DNA of 61,359 nt from contig JAOPYH010000340.1 in assembly GCA_025964715.1 (NCBI GenBank), forward strand, positions 1 through 61,359, read 5' to 3'. The notes under the pieces were generated by a model, which was given only the letters and a program-made list of their open reading frames with translations, was not told the origin of the DNA and ran no database searches. Below, piece by piece: positions 16,084 through 25,022 of this stretch. Every line of letters begins with the position of its first letter. Positions within the stretch are counted from its first letter, which is position 1. This DNA is from Streptosporangiaceae bacterium (GTDB lineage Bacteria > Actinomycetota > Actinomycetes > Streptosporangiales > Streptosporangiaceae). The translations under genes were made by a program, and so were the position numbers.

Positions 16084-17949
16084 ATGTGCGGAATCACCGG
16101 GTGGGTGAATTTCGACCGTGACCTGAGCCGTGAGGGCCAGGTCATGCAAGCGATGACGGACACCATGGCGTGCCGCGGGCCGGACGCCGAAGGGTCCTGG
16201 CTGTGCCCACATGCCGCGCTGGGTCACCGAAGGCTGTCCATCATCGACATCGAGGGCGGCCGCCAGCCGATGTCCCTCGACAAGGACGGCCGGACGCTCG
16301 CCGTCATGACCTACAGCGGCGAGGTCTACAACTACCGTGAGCTCCGCGAGGAGCTCGCCGGCCACGGTCACCAGTTCCGTACCTCGAGCGACACCGAGGT
16401 GGTCCTGCACGCCTACCTGCAGTGGGGTGAGGACTTCGTCGACCGCCTCAACGGCATGTACGCGTTCGCCATCTGGGACCTGCGGTCCGAGCAGCTCCTG
16501 CTGATACGGGACCGGATGGGGATCAAGCCCCTCTACTACTACCCGACCCCCCACGGGGTCGTGTTCGGCTCCGAGCCCAAGGCTCTGCTGGCCAACCCCG
16601 AGGTCGAAGGCGTCGTGAAGACCGACGGCCTGCGGGAGCTGCTCGGCTTCGTGAAGACCCCGGAGCGGTCGGTCTTCGACGGCATGTACGAGGTGCGCCC
16701 GGGCCAGCTGGTACGCATCCGCCGGCAAGGGATCACCAAGCGCCGTTACTGGCAGCTCGAAGCACGTGAGCACACCGACGACCTCGACACCACGATCCAC
16801 ACGGTTCGCGGCCTGCTGGAGGACATCGTCGACCGGCAGCTCATCTCGGATGTGCCGCTGTGCTCCCTGCTCTCCGGCGGGCTCGACTCCTCAGCGATCA
16901 CCGCGCTCGCGTCCAAGGCGCTACGCGCCCAGGGCGGCGGGCCCGTACGGTCGTTCGCGGTGGACTTCACCGGTTACACAGAGAACTTCAAGGCCGACGC
17001 GATGCGGGACACGCCGGACGCGCCGTTCGTGCACGAGCTGGCGGAGTACGTCGGGGCGGATCACACCGACATCGTCCTCTCGACGGCGGACCTGATCGAC
17101 CCGGCGGTCCGCAGCACAGTCCTGCACGCCGCGGACATGCCCAACAGCATGGGGGATCTGTACACCTCGCTCTACCTGCTGTTCCGCGCGATCCGGGGCC
17201 ACTCCACCGTCGCCCTGTCGGGCGAGTCGGCGGACGAGGTCTTCGGCGGCTACCGCTGGTTCCACGACCAGGCGGCCGTCTCGGCCGACACCTTCCCGTG
17301 GCTGGCGATGCTGGACAACAGCTTCAAGTCGGACGCCACCGACGACGCCAACCTGCTCGACGCCGGGCTGACCAAGCAGCTCGACCTGCCCGGCTACCGC
17401 AACGCCAGCTACCGCGCCGCACTGGCCGAGGTCCCCTACCTCGACGGCGTCACGGGCCTGGAGCGCCGGATGCGCGAGGTCTGCTACATGCACCTCACCC
17501 GGTTCGTCCAGATCCTGCTCGACCGCAAGGACCGCATGAGCATGGCGAGCGGCCTGGAGGTCCGGGTGCCGTTCTGCGACCACCGGCTGGTGGAGTACGT
17601 CTTCAACACGCCCTGGGCGATGAAGACCTTCGACGGCCATGAGAAGAGCCTGCTGCGCGCCGCCACGGCCGATGTCCTGCCGGAGTCGATCGTCCAGCGC
17701 CGCAAGAGCCCGTACCCGTCCACCCAGGACCCGACGTACGAACAGGCGCTGCGCGACACCCTCGCAAAGCTGCTGGCACAGGAGAACCCGCCCGTGGCCG
17801 GGCTGCTCAACATGGACCGGGCCCGCGCCCTCGTGGATCAGAAGGCCGGCTCCGTGAGCCTGGACATGTACCGCCGCAACATCGAGCTGGTGCTCCAGCT
17901 CAACAACTGGCTGCAGACCTACGACCTGCGGCTGGACCTGGCGGCCTGA
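16084..17949 (+). CDS. asnB: Asparagine synthase (glutamine-hydrolysing)
   Basis: This 621-aa enzyme transfers amide nitrogen from glutamine to aspartate with ATP. Cys2 in MCGITGWVNF is the class II glutaminase nucleophile, which fixes the start; AAGGAGG lies upstream. RGPDAEGSW, RLSIIDIEGGRQP and YSGEVYNYRELR belong to the glutaminase half. LLSGGLDSSAITALASKAL is the pyrophosphate-binding loop of the synthetase half, and LSGESADEVFGGYRWFHD matches the conserved active-site region. The length fits actinobacterial AsnB, and all key residues are present. It may also amidate something other than free aspartate, as several AsnB-like proteins do, but nothing here points to that. Confidence 0.93.
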   Translation: MCGITGWVNFDRDLSREGQVMQAMTDTMACRGPDAEGSWLCPHAALGHRRLSIIDIEGGRQPMSLDKDGRTLAVMTYSGEVYNYRELREELAGHGHQFRTSSDTEVVLHAYLQWGEDFVDRLNGMYAFAIWDLRSEQLLLIRDRMGIKPLYYYPTPHGVVFGSEPKALLANPEVEGVVKTDGLRELLGFVKTPERSVFDGMYEVRPGQLVRIRRQGITKRRYWQLEAREHTDDLDTTIHTVRGLLEDIVDRQLISDVPLCSLLSGGLDSSAITALASKALRAQGGGPVRSFAVDFTGYTENFKADAMRDTPDAPFVHELAEYVGADHTDIVLSTADLIDPAVRSTVLHAADMPNSMGDLYTSLYLLFRAIRGHSTVALSGESADEVFGGYRWFHDQAAVSADTFPWLAMLDNSFKSDATDDANLLDAGLTKQLDLPGYRNASYRAALAEVPYLDGVTGLERRMREVCYMHLTRFVQILLDRKDRMSMASGLEVRVPFCDHRLVEYVFNTPWAMKTFDGHEKSLLRAATADVLPESIVQRRKSPYPSTQDPTYEQALRDTLAKLLAQENPPVAGLLNMDRARALVDQKAGSVSLDMYRRNIELVLQLNNWLQTYDLRLDLAA

Positions 17950-18019
17950 CCAACCGGCCAGAGTGCAACGCCGGCATCAAGCCCGGGACAGGGGTATGCC
18001 CCGTAGCGACATCGGGGGC

Positions 18020-19015
18020 ATGTTCATGCGCATCCGGGGGGCCGTCGAGCCCATGCTGGCCCGGCTCGCCGAACGTCTTCCCGCCCCGGACGCGGTCCGG
18101 GGCGGATACCGCTATGAGCCCAAGCTGGACGGCTACCGCTGCATCGTGATCGTGGACGACCAGGGCGGGGTGCGGCTGCGCTCCCGGCGGGGAGCCCGGA
18201 TGGAGGGCGCGTTCCCGGAGATCGTCGCGGCCGCCGCGGCGCACCTGCCCGCGGGGACGGTGGCCGACGGTGAGCTGGTCCGCTGGAGCGAGGATGGGCG
18301 GCTGGACTTCGCGGCGCTGCGGCACCGCTGCGCCGCGGGGCGCCACCGCGCTCCGGAGCTCGCGCGCATCGGGCCCTGTCACGTGGTGCTGTTCGACCTG
18401 CTGGAGACCGGCGGACGCGACGTGCGCCCGCTCCCGCTGGCCGAGCGGCGCGAGATCCTGCAGGGGCTCATGACCGCCGTCCCGGCGACCTCCCCGCTCG
18501 CCTTGTCCCCACAGACCCGGGACATCACCGAGGCTCGGCTCTGGCTCGAGGTGCTGCCGGCCCACGGGGTCGAGGGCGTGATGGTGAAAGCGGCCGACCA
18601 GCCGTACCTCGGTGGCCGCAGGGGATGGCTGAAGATCAAGCATCGCGACACGGTGGAGGCCGTCATCGGCGGCGTCACGGGCTCCCTGGATCGGCCCGAC
18701 CGGCTTTTGCTCGGCCGCTACGCAGAGGGCTCCGGCCGGTTGAAGGTGGTCGGGAACACCGGCGCCGTGCCACCCCGCGTGCGGGACGAACTGGCCCGGC
18801 GCCTCACCGCCGCAGAGCCGGATCACCCCTGGCCGGCACGGCTCTGCACCTCCTGGGGGCGTCCACCGGCCGAATATGCCCGGGTCGAGCCGTTGCTGGT
18901 CGCGGAGGTGACGGTGGACCCCGCCGTAGACCACGGGCGATGGCGGCACCCGGCACGATTCGTACGGCTCCGCGACGACATGTCCCCCGGAGACGTCCCC
19001 CCGCCCGCCGGGTAA
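18020..19015 (+). CDS. ATP-dependent DNA ligase (LigC-like)
   Basis: The protein has 331 aa from ATG 18020; ATG 17996 and GTG 17963 are alternatives. Family members begin close to 'VEPMLARLAERLP', which favours the inner start. The adenylation motif I is YEPKLDGYRCIV (Lys of KLDGYR takes AMP). VRLRSRRGARMEGAFPEI is motif Ia/II, ADGELVRW motif III, EGVMVKAADQPY motif IV, and RRGWLKIKHRDTVEAVI motif V. A C-terminal OB domain follows (LLLGRYAEGSGRLKVVG). No Ku, primase or phosphoesterase domain is attached or adjacent. LigC enzymes work in ribonucleotide or base-excision repair in mycobacteria; the same role is inferred here. Confidence 0.92.
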   Translation: MFMRIRGAVEPMLARLAERLPAPDAVRGGYRYEPKLDGYRCIVIVDDQGGVRLRSRRGARMEGAFPEIVAAAAAHLPAGTVADGELVRWSEDGRLDFAALRHRCAAGRHRAPELARIGPCHVVLFDLLETGGRDVRPLPLAERREILQGLMTAVPATSPLALSPQTRDITEARLWLEVLPAHGVEGVMVKAADQPYLGGRRGWLKIKHRDTVEAVIGGVTGSLDRPDRLLLGRYAEGSGRLKVVGNTGAVPPRVRDELARRLTAAEPDHPWPARLCTSWGRPPAEYARVEPLLVAEVTVDPAVDHGRWRHPARFVRLRDDMSPGDVPPPAG

Positions 19016-19137
19016 GGCCGCCTGGGCCCCGAGGCCCCCGGACTGGAATACCGGATATTACGGGACTAATAGGGAGGATTAGCAACCCGGCAGGCGGGTA
19101 AATGAGCGCCGCAACATGCATCGGGGGAGGTGGGGGG

Positions 19138-20340
19138 ATGTCCAACGGTGTGCGTCGTCAATTACGCGTGGGGGTCCTTGGCTCCTACGGTGGTCTCAAT
19201 CTGGGAGACGAGGCGATCCTCACGTGTCTTCTCAGATGCCTCCGGGAGATCAGGCCAGGGGCCGAGATAGTCGTGTTCAGCAGGAACCCCAAGCACACCG
19301 AGGAACACTTCGGCACCGCCGCGGTGGCGTGGAGCGGTGTGGGCCAGGAAGAGGTGCTCGAGGCGGAGGCCGGCCTCGACGTGCTCGTCCTCGGGTCCGC
19401 GGGGATCCTGCACGACGGCCAGGCCAGTTCGTTCCTGCGGCCCGTACGGATGGCCCACACGCTGGGCATCCAGACGTTCGGCTATGCGATGGGCGCCGGC
19501 CCGCTCACCGAGACCGAGGACGTGCGCCACGTCCAGGAGGTCGTCGAGGACATCACCGACCTGACCGTACGCGATCACGAGTCGAAGATGGTCCTCGAGC
19601 GGGTCGGGGTCACCAGGCACATCCCGGTGACCGCGGATCCGGCCGTGCTCCTCGAGCCGGAGGAGTTCAGCGAGGACATGCTGATGCGGGAGGGCATCCA
19701 CACCGGGGGGCGGCTGGTCGGCATGTCCGTACGCGAGCCGGGCCGGGCGGCCGACAACCTCGACGTCGACAGTTATCACGGCCTGCTGGCAGAGGTCGCC
19801 GACTTCATCACCCGCCGGCTCGAAGCCGAGGTCGTGTTCGTGCCCATGGAGCGCAAGGACATCTCGCATGCCCACGCGGTGCTCTCGGCCATGAGTGGTC
19901 CGGAGTCCGGGCGGGTCCTCAACGGCAAGTACACCCCGGGGCAGATCGCCGGGCTGATGCGGCACCTGGACTTCGCGGTCGGCATGCGGCTGCACTTCGT
20001 GATCCTGGCCGCCTGCGCGGGGGTTCCCGTGCTGCCGCTGCCCTATGCCGGCAAGGTCTTCGACTTCGCCCAGACCGTGGGCGCCCCGGCGCTCACCGGC
20101 GTGGCCAGGCGAGAGGCCGGTCCGCTCCTGGCCGAGCTCGACCGGCTGTGGGACGAACGACTCGAGAACGCCCATCATCTACGGGAGCGGGTGCGGGTGC
20201 TGCGCCTGCGCGCCATGGAGACCTGCAAGCGCTGCCGGACGCTGATCGAGAAGATCGATGAGGCGGTCCCGAGCCGGCTGGCCCACACCCCCGCCAGTCA
20301 CTTCTCGGCGTTGCCCGTCCCCCCGGGTCGGGCGGGCTGA
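19138..20340 (+). CDS. Polysaccharide pyruvyl transferase family protein (CsaB-like)
   Basis: The 400-aa product starts at ATG 19138 after a very strong purine run. LRVGVLGSYGGLNLGDEAIL is the N-terminal signature of the family, in which nucleotide-sugar and pyruvate-transfer enzymes share a GT-B-like fold. VVFSRNPKHTEEHF, LGIQTFGYAMGAGPLT, LTVRDHESKMVLERVG and VGMRLHFVILAACAGVPVL (the conserved 'R.H' acceptor region) are all present. The last 50 residues are less conserved. By family it would add pyruvate ketals to a surface polysaccharide or teichoic-like polymer. No glycosyltransferase cluster is beside it, so the acceptor is unknown. A leader with repeated GGGA/ATTAG blocks precedes the start. 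Confidence 0.85.
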   Translation: MSNGVRRQLRVGVLGSYGGLNLGDEAILTCLLRCLREIRPGAEIVVFSRNPKHTEEHFGTAAVAWSGVGQEEVLEAEAGLDVLVLGSAGILHDGQASSFLRPVRMAHTLGIQTFGYAMGAGPLTETEDVRHVQEVVEDITDLTVRDHESKMVLERVGVTRHIPVTADPAVLLEPEEFSEDMLMREGIHTGGRLVGMSVREPGRAADNLDVDSYHGLLAEVADFITRRLEAEVVFVPMERKDISHAHAVLSAMSGPESGRVLNGKYTPGQIAGLMRHLDFAVGMRLHFVILAACAGVPVLPLPYAGKVFDFAQTVGAPALTGVARREAGPLLAELDRLWDERLENAHHLRERVRVLRLRAMETCKRCRTLIEKIDEAVPSRLAHTPASHFSALPVPPGRAG

Positions 20341-20352
20341 CGGCCGGGACCC

Positions 20353-21195
20353 TCATCCCTTCAGGCCGGTATGGGCGAGCCCCTCCACGAATTGCTTCTG
20401 CGCGAGCACGAACACGACCAGGACCGGGAGGCTCGTCAGCGAGGCCGCCGCCAGCTGCACGTTCCACATCGGGCCGCCGTAGGCGTCCACGAACTGGGCG
20501 AGGGCCTGCGGGATCGTGAACTTCTCCGGGCTGGAGAGATAGACGATCGGCTCCAAATACATGTTCCAGCTGTGCAGGAACGTGAAGATGGCGACCGCGG
20601 CCAGTGCGGGCCGCGCCAATGGCAGCGCGATGCGAAAGAACACCCCGAACTGGCCAAGCCCGTCGACCCGCGCCGCTTCCTCCAGCTCAGCCGGCAGGCT
20701 GATGAAGAACTGTCTCATGATGAAGGTCGCCAGCACGCTGGGCGCACCCAGGACGGGTACGAGGATCAACGGCCAGTGCGTGTCGGTGAGCCCGAGCGAC
20801 TGGAACATCCTGAACAGCGGCACGATGGTGACCTCGCCTGGGATCAGCAGGCCGATCAGCACCATGAGGAAGAGCGCGTTCTGCCCCGGGAACCGGATGC
20901 GCGCGAACGCGTAGCCGGACAGGGACGCCACCGCCATCGTGCCGACCGTGACCAACAGCGCGATATAGAGGCTGTTGAAGTACTGCCTGGCGAACGGCTG
21001 AAAGGTGAAGACCTGCGAATAGGACGAGAAGTCCCAGTGCAACGGGAGCAGTCTCGGCGGCATCGCGAAGATCTCGTTGACCGGCTTGAACGACGAGGTG
21101 ACCATCCACCAGGTCGGGAACACGAACGGCACGCAGAGCACAGAGAGCAGGCCGTACAGCAGGAGCTTCCTGCGCGCCGGGATCTCACGTCTCAT
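20353..21195 (-). CDS. Carbohydrate ABC transporter permease, MalG type
   Basis: The 280-aa protein has six membrane helices. The EAA loop that docks on the ATPase reads LEEAARVDGLGQFGVFFRIA followed by LPLARPALAAV, complete and canonical. The N-terminal TWWMVTSSFKPVNEIFAMPP and the C-terminal FVEGLAHTGLKG ending are typical of MalG/AraQ-type permeases of the CUT1 group. Its start overlaps the end of the upstream permease gene by 11 bases. No ATPase gene is in the operon. Many actinomycetes use one shared MsiK-type ATPase for such importers, so this is expected. Confidence 0.93.
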   Translation of the reverse strand: MRREIPARRKLLLYGLLSVLCVPFVFPTWWMVTSSFKPVNEIFAMPPRLLPLHWDFSSYSQVFTFQPFARQYFNSLYIALLVTVGTMAVASLSGYAFARIRFPGQNALFLMVLIGLLIPGEVTIVPLFRMFQSLGLTDTHWPLILVPVLGAPSVLATFIMRQFFISLPAELEEAARVDGLGQFGVFFRIALPLARPALAAVAIFTFLHSWNMYLEPIVYLSSPEKFTIPQALAQFVDAYGGPMWNVQLAAASLTSLPVLVVFVLAQKQFVEGLAHTGLKG

Positions 21196-22075
21196 TGAAG
21201 ACCCACTTCCGGCGCATGCGCCACTGGACGACGGTGAGCAGTGCCACGATGAGGAACAGCAGGACCGAGAGGGTCGCGCCGTAGCCGAAGTGGTGGAACT
21301 GGAAGGCCTGCTGGTACAGGTAATAGACCAGGACGGTGGTCGAGGTTCCCGGGCCGCCCTGCGTCAGCACCGCGATCTGCGCGAACGCCTGCAGTGATCC
21401 CACGATCGTGATGATCGAGGCGAGGAGGATCGTCGGGCTGATCATCGGCACCGTGATCCGCCGCAGCTGCGTCCATCGCCCGGCGCCGTCGATCTCCGCC
21501 GCCTCGTAGAGCTGATGCGGCACGCCCTGGAGCGCGGCGAGGAACAGCACCATGTTCAGGCCGACGTTCTTGATCACCTGGACCACCACCAGGGCCAGCA
21601 TCGCGGTGAAGTCACCGCGCAACCAGTTCGGCCCGCTCACGCCCGCCAGGTGCAGCACGCCGTTGATCCCGCCGTCGGACTGCAGCAGGAACTGCCACAC
21701 GATCGCCCAGGCCACCATGGAGACCACGACCGGGGAGAAGAACAGTGTCCGGAAGAAGGTGGTCCCCCGGAGCCGCTGGTTCAGCAGCAGGGCGAGCAGC
21801 AGCGCCAGGGCCAGGTTGAGGCCGGCCACCCCGATGGAGAACAGCGCGGTGGCGGTCAGCACCGAGGGCAGGTTGGGGTCGTGCACCAGCCGGTCGTAGT
21901 TCTGACCGCCGGTGAAATGGACTGTCTCGGCGAGGACGTTCCACTCGTGCAGGCTGTACCAGCCGATGAGGATCAGCGGGAGGAGCACGAACACCGCACT
22001 GCCGATGAGCTGGGGCGCGACGAACAGGTAGCCGACCAGGTTGTCCCGGCGGCGCATGTTCCAAAATGCCGCCAT
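21185..22075 (-). CDS. Carbohydrate ABC transporter permease, MalF/UgpA type
   Basis: The 296-aa membrane protein has six helices and begins RRRDNLVGYLFVAPQLIGSA, the usual start of CUT1 MalF-like permeases. The EAA loop is LYEAAEIDGAGRWTQLRRIT followed by VPMISPTILL. QGGPGTSTTVLVYYLYQQAF is a conserved late-helix motif. It is placed one base after the solute-binding protein stop and overlaps malG-type gene 20353-21195, so the three are one transport unit for a mono- or oligosaccharide or a related polyol. Confidence 0.93.
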   Translation of the reverse strand: MAAFWNMRRRDNLVGYLFVAPQLIGSAVFVLLPLILIGWYSLHEWNVLAETVHFTGGQNYDRLVHDPNLPSVLTATALFSIGVAGLNLALALLLALLLNQRLRGTTFFRTLFFSPVVVSMVAWAIVWQFLLQSDGGINGVLHLAGVSGPNWLRGDFTAMLALVVVQVIKNVGLNMVLFLAALQGVPHQLYEAAEIDGAGRWTQLRRITVPMISPTILLASIITIVGSLQAFAQIAVLTQGGPGTSTTVLVYYLYQQAFQFHHFGYGATLSVLLFLIVALLTVVQWRMRRKWVFNET

Positions 22076-22076
22076 A

Positions 22077-23360
22077 TCACGCTCCCAACAGCGGTTGGAT
22101 CTTCTTGCACACCCCGTGCATCACCGATCTGACGTCGGCCTTGGGCCTCCACAGCGGATCCAGCGCCGCCCGTACGGTCTGCGACAGCTCCGCCTGGTCG
22201 GCGTGGAGCGGCTTCACGACCGCCTTCGGCAGCCCCTCGACCACCAGGCGCTGCAACTGCTCCCGGTCCAGGAGCGGGTTGCTCCTGGCCAGCGTGTCGG
22301 CGTTGAGCTGCGACATCCGGGGCGGCGGGAAGTAGACCGCCAGCTTGGCCGAGTTCGCCGGGTTGGTGAAGAAGGCCAGGAAGTCCGCCGCCACGGCGGC
22401 GTTCGGGGACTTCTTCAGTACGCCGATCCCGGCCTGGCCGAAGACGGCGTACGGGCCCTTCGGACCGTCGGGCAGCGGCACGAGGTCCCAGTGGAACCTC
22501 GCTCCCTTGAGCAGTGACGCACGCGAGATCTGGGTGATCGTCATGGCCGACTGACCGGCGAAGAAGTCGGCCACGGTGCCGGGACCCGGCATCGCCTTGT
22601 CCACGAAGATCGACTTGTGCAGGAAAGTCATCGCCTGCGTCATCTCGGGACTGCCGAACCCGCAGGTCTTCCCGTCCTCGCTCCACGCCAGGGCGCCCCA
22701 GCCGCCCCACAGGGTGACCAGGTTGTCCCATGCCTTGTAGTCGAAGTCACGGATGACCATGCCGGCCTTGCCGGTCCGGGCGGCCACCGCGGCGTTCTCG
22801 GCCATGGCGGTGTTCCAGTTCCACCGGCCCGCCTTGATCAGGTCCGCCGGGGTCTTCTGGCCGGCCTTCTTCAGCAGGTCGAGGTTCACGAACACGCCGT
22901 ACGGCGAGGTCGAGAACGGATAGGCGTAGAGCCGGCCGTCGTGCCGCCACATCTTCGTGGCGGTGGGGCTGAGGTCGTCGTAGTCGTAGCCCGGCGTCTT
23001 ACGCAGGACGCCGTCCAGCGGGAGCAGGGCGCCCGACGACCCGAAGTCGGAGGCCGAGGTCTCCGGGATCCAGGCCAGGTCGGGGCGCTTGCCCGCCGCG
23101 ATCTGCGTCGTCAGCGACGTCGCGTAGGTGTCCGTCGGGATCGGGTCGAACTTGATCTCTTTGACGTTGGGGTGGGTTTTGATGTACTCGGCCGCGATCT
23201 GCTTGAACAGCTTCAGATGCACTCCGTTCGCGGTCCACACCGTCATCCGGAGGGTGACAGGGCGCGGGTGTCCCGCGGACACGGCGGCGGAGGTCCCGCA
23301 CGCCGTGGTGGTGAGCAGCACCGCGAGAGCGAGTGCCACCAGCCACTTGAGCGATTTCAT
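22077..23360 (-). CDS. Extracellular solute-binding lipoprotein of a sugar ABC transporter
   Basis: From ATG 23360 (AAGGAG upstream) the product is 427 aa. The signal MKSLKWLVALALAVLLTTTA is followed by Cys-Gly, a good lipobox (TTAC). Residues about 35-420 form a family 1 binding protein: VTLRMTVWTANGVHLKLFKQ at the first strand, AAGKRPDLAWIPE at the ligand hinge, FVNLDLLKKAGQKTPA, and WGGWGALAWSEDGK in the second lobe, with several Trp and Tyr residues suited to stacking on sugar rings. The next gene upstream is the FAD oxidoreductase. The ligand cannot be deduced from sequence. Confidence 0.93.
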   Translation of the reverse strand: MKSLKWLVALALAVLLTTTACGTSAAVSAGHPRPVTLRMTVWTANGVHLKLFKQIAAEYIKTHPNVKEIKFDPIPTDTYATSLTTQIAAGKRPDLAWIPETSASDFGSSGALLPLDGVLRKTPGYDYDDLSPTATKMWRHDGRLYAYPFSTSPYGVFVNLDLLKKAGQKTPADLIKAGRWNWNTAMAENAAVAARTGKAGMVIRDFDYKAWDNLVTLWGGWGALAWSEDGKTCGFGSPEMTQAMTFLHKSIFVDKAMPGPGTVADFFAGQSAMTITQISRASLLKGARFHWDLVPLPDGPKGPYAVFGQAGIGVLKKSPNAAVAADFLAFFTNPANSAKLAVYFPPPRMSQLNADTLARSNPLLDREQLQRLVVEGLPKAVVKPLHADQAELSQTVRAALDPLWRPKADVRSVMHGVCKKIQPLLGA

Positions 23361-23411
23361 GATCTGTCTCCTTGCCGAGTGCTCCCCCATAGAGGCCCCT
23401 GCAGGTTGGCT

Positions 23412-25013
23412 TCAGTAGCCGACCACCTGCGGCCAGTGGATTTCGATTCCCGACCTGACCAGCCGTCTCTGGTATTCGGCCAGCAGGTCGTCGTCCGCGC
23501 GCACCGCGTGCGGAGTGGTCACCTTGTCCATGCAGAAGGCCGCGAGATGGCCCGCGGCCTCTCCGATGTTCCACTCGACCGGGTGCAGGCGGTAAGCGCC
23601 GTTGCTGATGTGCGTGGTGCCGATGTTCTTGGCCGCCGGGAGCAGGTTGCTCACGCGCTGTGGGATCAGGGCGCCCAGCGGGATCTCGAACGGCGAGCAA
23701 CCCACGTCGATGTAGTTGTCGCCGCCGGTCGAGGGGTGCAGATCGATACGGTACATCCCGATACCTACCGAATCGGCATAGTTTGCCGCACCTTTATCCC
23801 CACGTACCTCAAGCGAGAGGTCCTGCTCGGGAATGGTGTAGAGGGACCGGATCCGGCGGGACTCGCGGATGTACGGCGCCTGCGCCAGGCCGTCCAGCGT
23901 GCCGGTCACGTCCCCGCGCAGCCGCAGCCCCGGGAACCCGGTGCCACCGTCCGGCCGCGGCGCCTCGGTCTGCATCCAGTACAGCACCGAGCGGGACAGC
24001 TCCCGCGCACCCTCGAGGTGCTTGCCGGCGTCCGGCACGTCGATGATCGAACCGTCGAGGTAGTCGATCATCGGCCAGTTCACCAGCGTGATGTCGCTGG
24101 CGTAGGCCCCGTGCTCGAAGTTGCGCCGTGCCGCGATCCGGCGGAAGGTCCACAGGTTCATGTCCCCGCCGATGCGCTGCTGGTCGGCCAGCACCTCGAT
24201 CGGGTCGTCGTCGGGGTTCGGGGTGAACGACCGCTCGACGACCTCCAGGGTGCGCGGCGTAGGCGCGCTCCACGACAGCAGGCGGTCACCCCAGAACTCC
24301 GGCTGATAGGTCCGCCAGTAGTCGTAGGTCCTGGGCTTGTCGATCGTGTGGTCACCGTCGACGTGATCAATGGCGAAGCACACCGAGATGGCCTGCATGT
24401 TCTGCGGCTGGGCCTCGTCGGGAGCACTGGGCTCACCGGTATCGGCCTGGGACTCGAAGCCCGTGACGTACTCCGTGCCGGTCAGCGGCAGCAGCTCACC
24501 GGTCTCGGTCGCGTCCAGCACGTACCGTGCGTGCGCGGTGACCTTCATGCCGGTGTCGCGGTGGGCGAGGACGATCGCGCTGACCCGGTCGCCGTCGGTG
24601 TCCGCGCCGACCGGCCGGTACGGCTGGAGCACGCGCAGCTGCCCGGAACCGCGGTAGCGGGCGAGCATCGACTCGATGACGGCGACCGCGACGCGTGGTT
24701 CATGGCAGAGCCGGCTCACCCAGCCCGCTCCAGGGTTGAGCTCCTGCCACCCGCGGGAACGCCCGGTCAGCGGGTAGTGCGCCCGGTAGTAGTCCCGGAT
24801 GCCCTCGCGGAGCGAACGGTAGCTCGCCGTGACGCCGAACCTCTCGACCCAGGTGTGCTCATCCGGCGGCACGGCCTGGCTGGTCAGCTGACCGCCCAGC
24901 CAGTCGAACTCCTCGGTGAGCACGACGGAGGACCCGGCCTTCAGCAAGGCCAGCGCAGCGGCGACGCCGCCCAAGCCTCCGCCCACGACCAGGGCATCGG
25001 TGCGTATCTCCAT
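23412..25013 (-). CDS. FAD-dependent oxidoreductase (FAD_oxidored family) in sugar operon
   Basis: The 533-aa protein begins with the Rossmann motif ALVVGGGLGGVAAALALLKA and the acidic strand VVLTEEFDWLGGQLTSQ, as in the family of succinate-dehydrogenase-like flavoproteins found next to sugar transporters. ARYVLDATETGELLPLTG and GAYRLHPVEWNIGEAAGHLA are the other cofactor-binding segments. It has no signal peptide and no iron-sulfur motif, so it is a soluble cytoplasmic enzyme. The ATG at 25013 is preferred over the TTG three bases upstream. It lies nine bases after lacI and 51 bases before the binding-protein start, so it is part of the operon and probably oxidises the imported sugar or cyclitol. 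Confidence 0.88.
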   Translation of the reverse strand: MEIRTDALVVGGGLGGVAAALALLKAGSSVVLTEEFDWLGGQLTSQAVPPDEHTWVERFGVTASYRSLREGIRDYYRAHYPLTGRSRGWQELNPGAGWVSRLCHEPRVAVAVIESMLARYRGSGQLRVLQPYRPVGADTDGDRVSAIVLAHRDTGMKVTAHARYVLDATETGELLPLTGTEYVTGFESQADTGEPSAPDEAQPQNMQAISVCFAIDHVDGDHTIDKPRTYDYWRTYQPEFWGDRLLSWSAPTPRTLEVVERSFTPNPDDDPIEVLADQQRIGGDMNLWTFRRIAARRNFEHGAYASDITLVNWPMIDYLDGSIIDVPDAGKHLEGARELSRSVLYWMQTEAPRPDGGTGFPGLRLRGDVTGTLDGLAQAPYIRESRRIRSLYTIPEQDLSLEVRGDKGAANYADSVGIGMYRIDLHPSTGGDNYIDVGCSPFEIPLGALIPQRVSNLLPAAKNIGTTHISNGAYRLHPVEWNIGEAAGHLAAFCMDKVTTPHAVRADDDLLAEYQRRLVRSGIEIHWPQVVGY

Positions 25014-25022
25014 CAACTGAAC

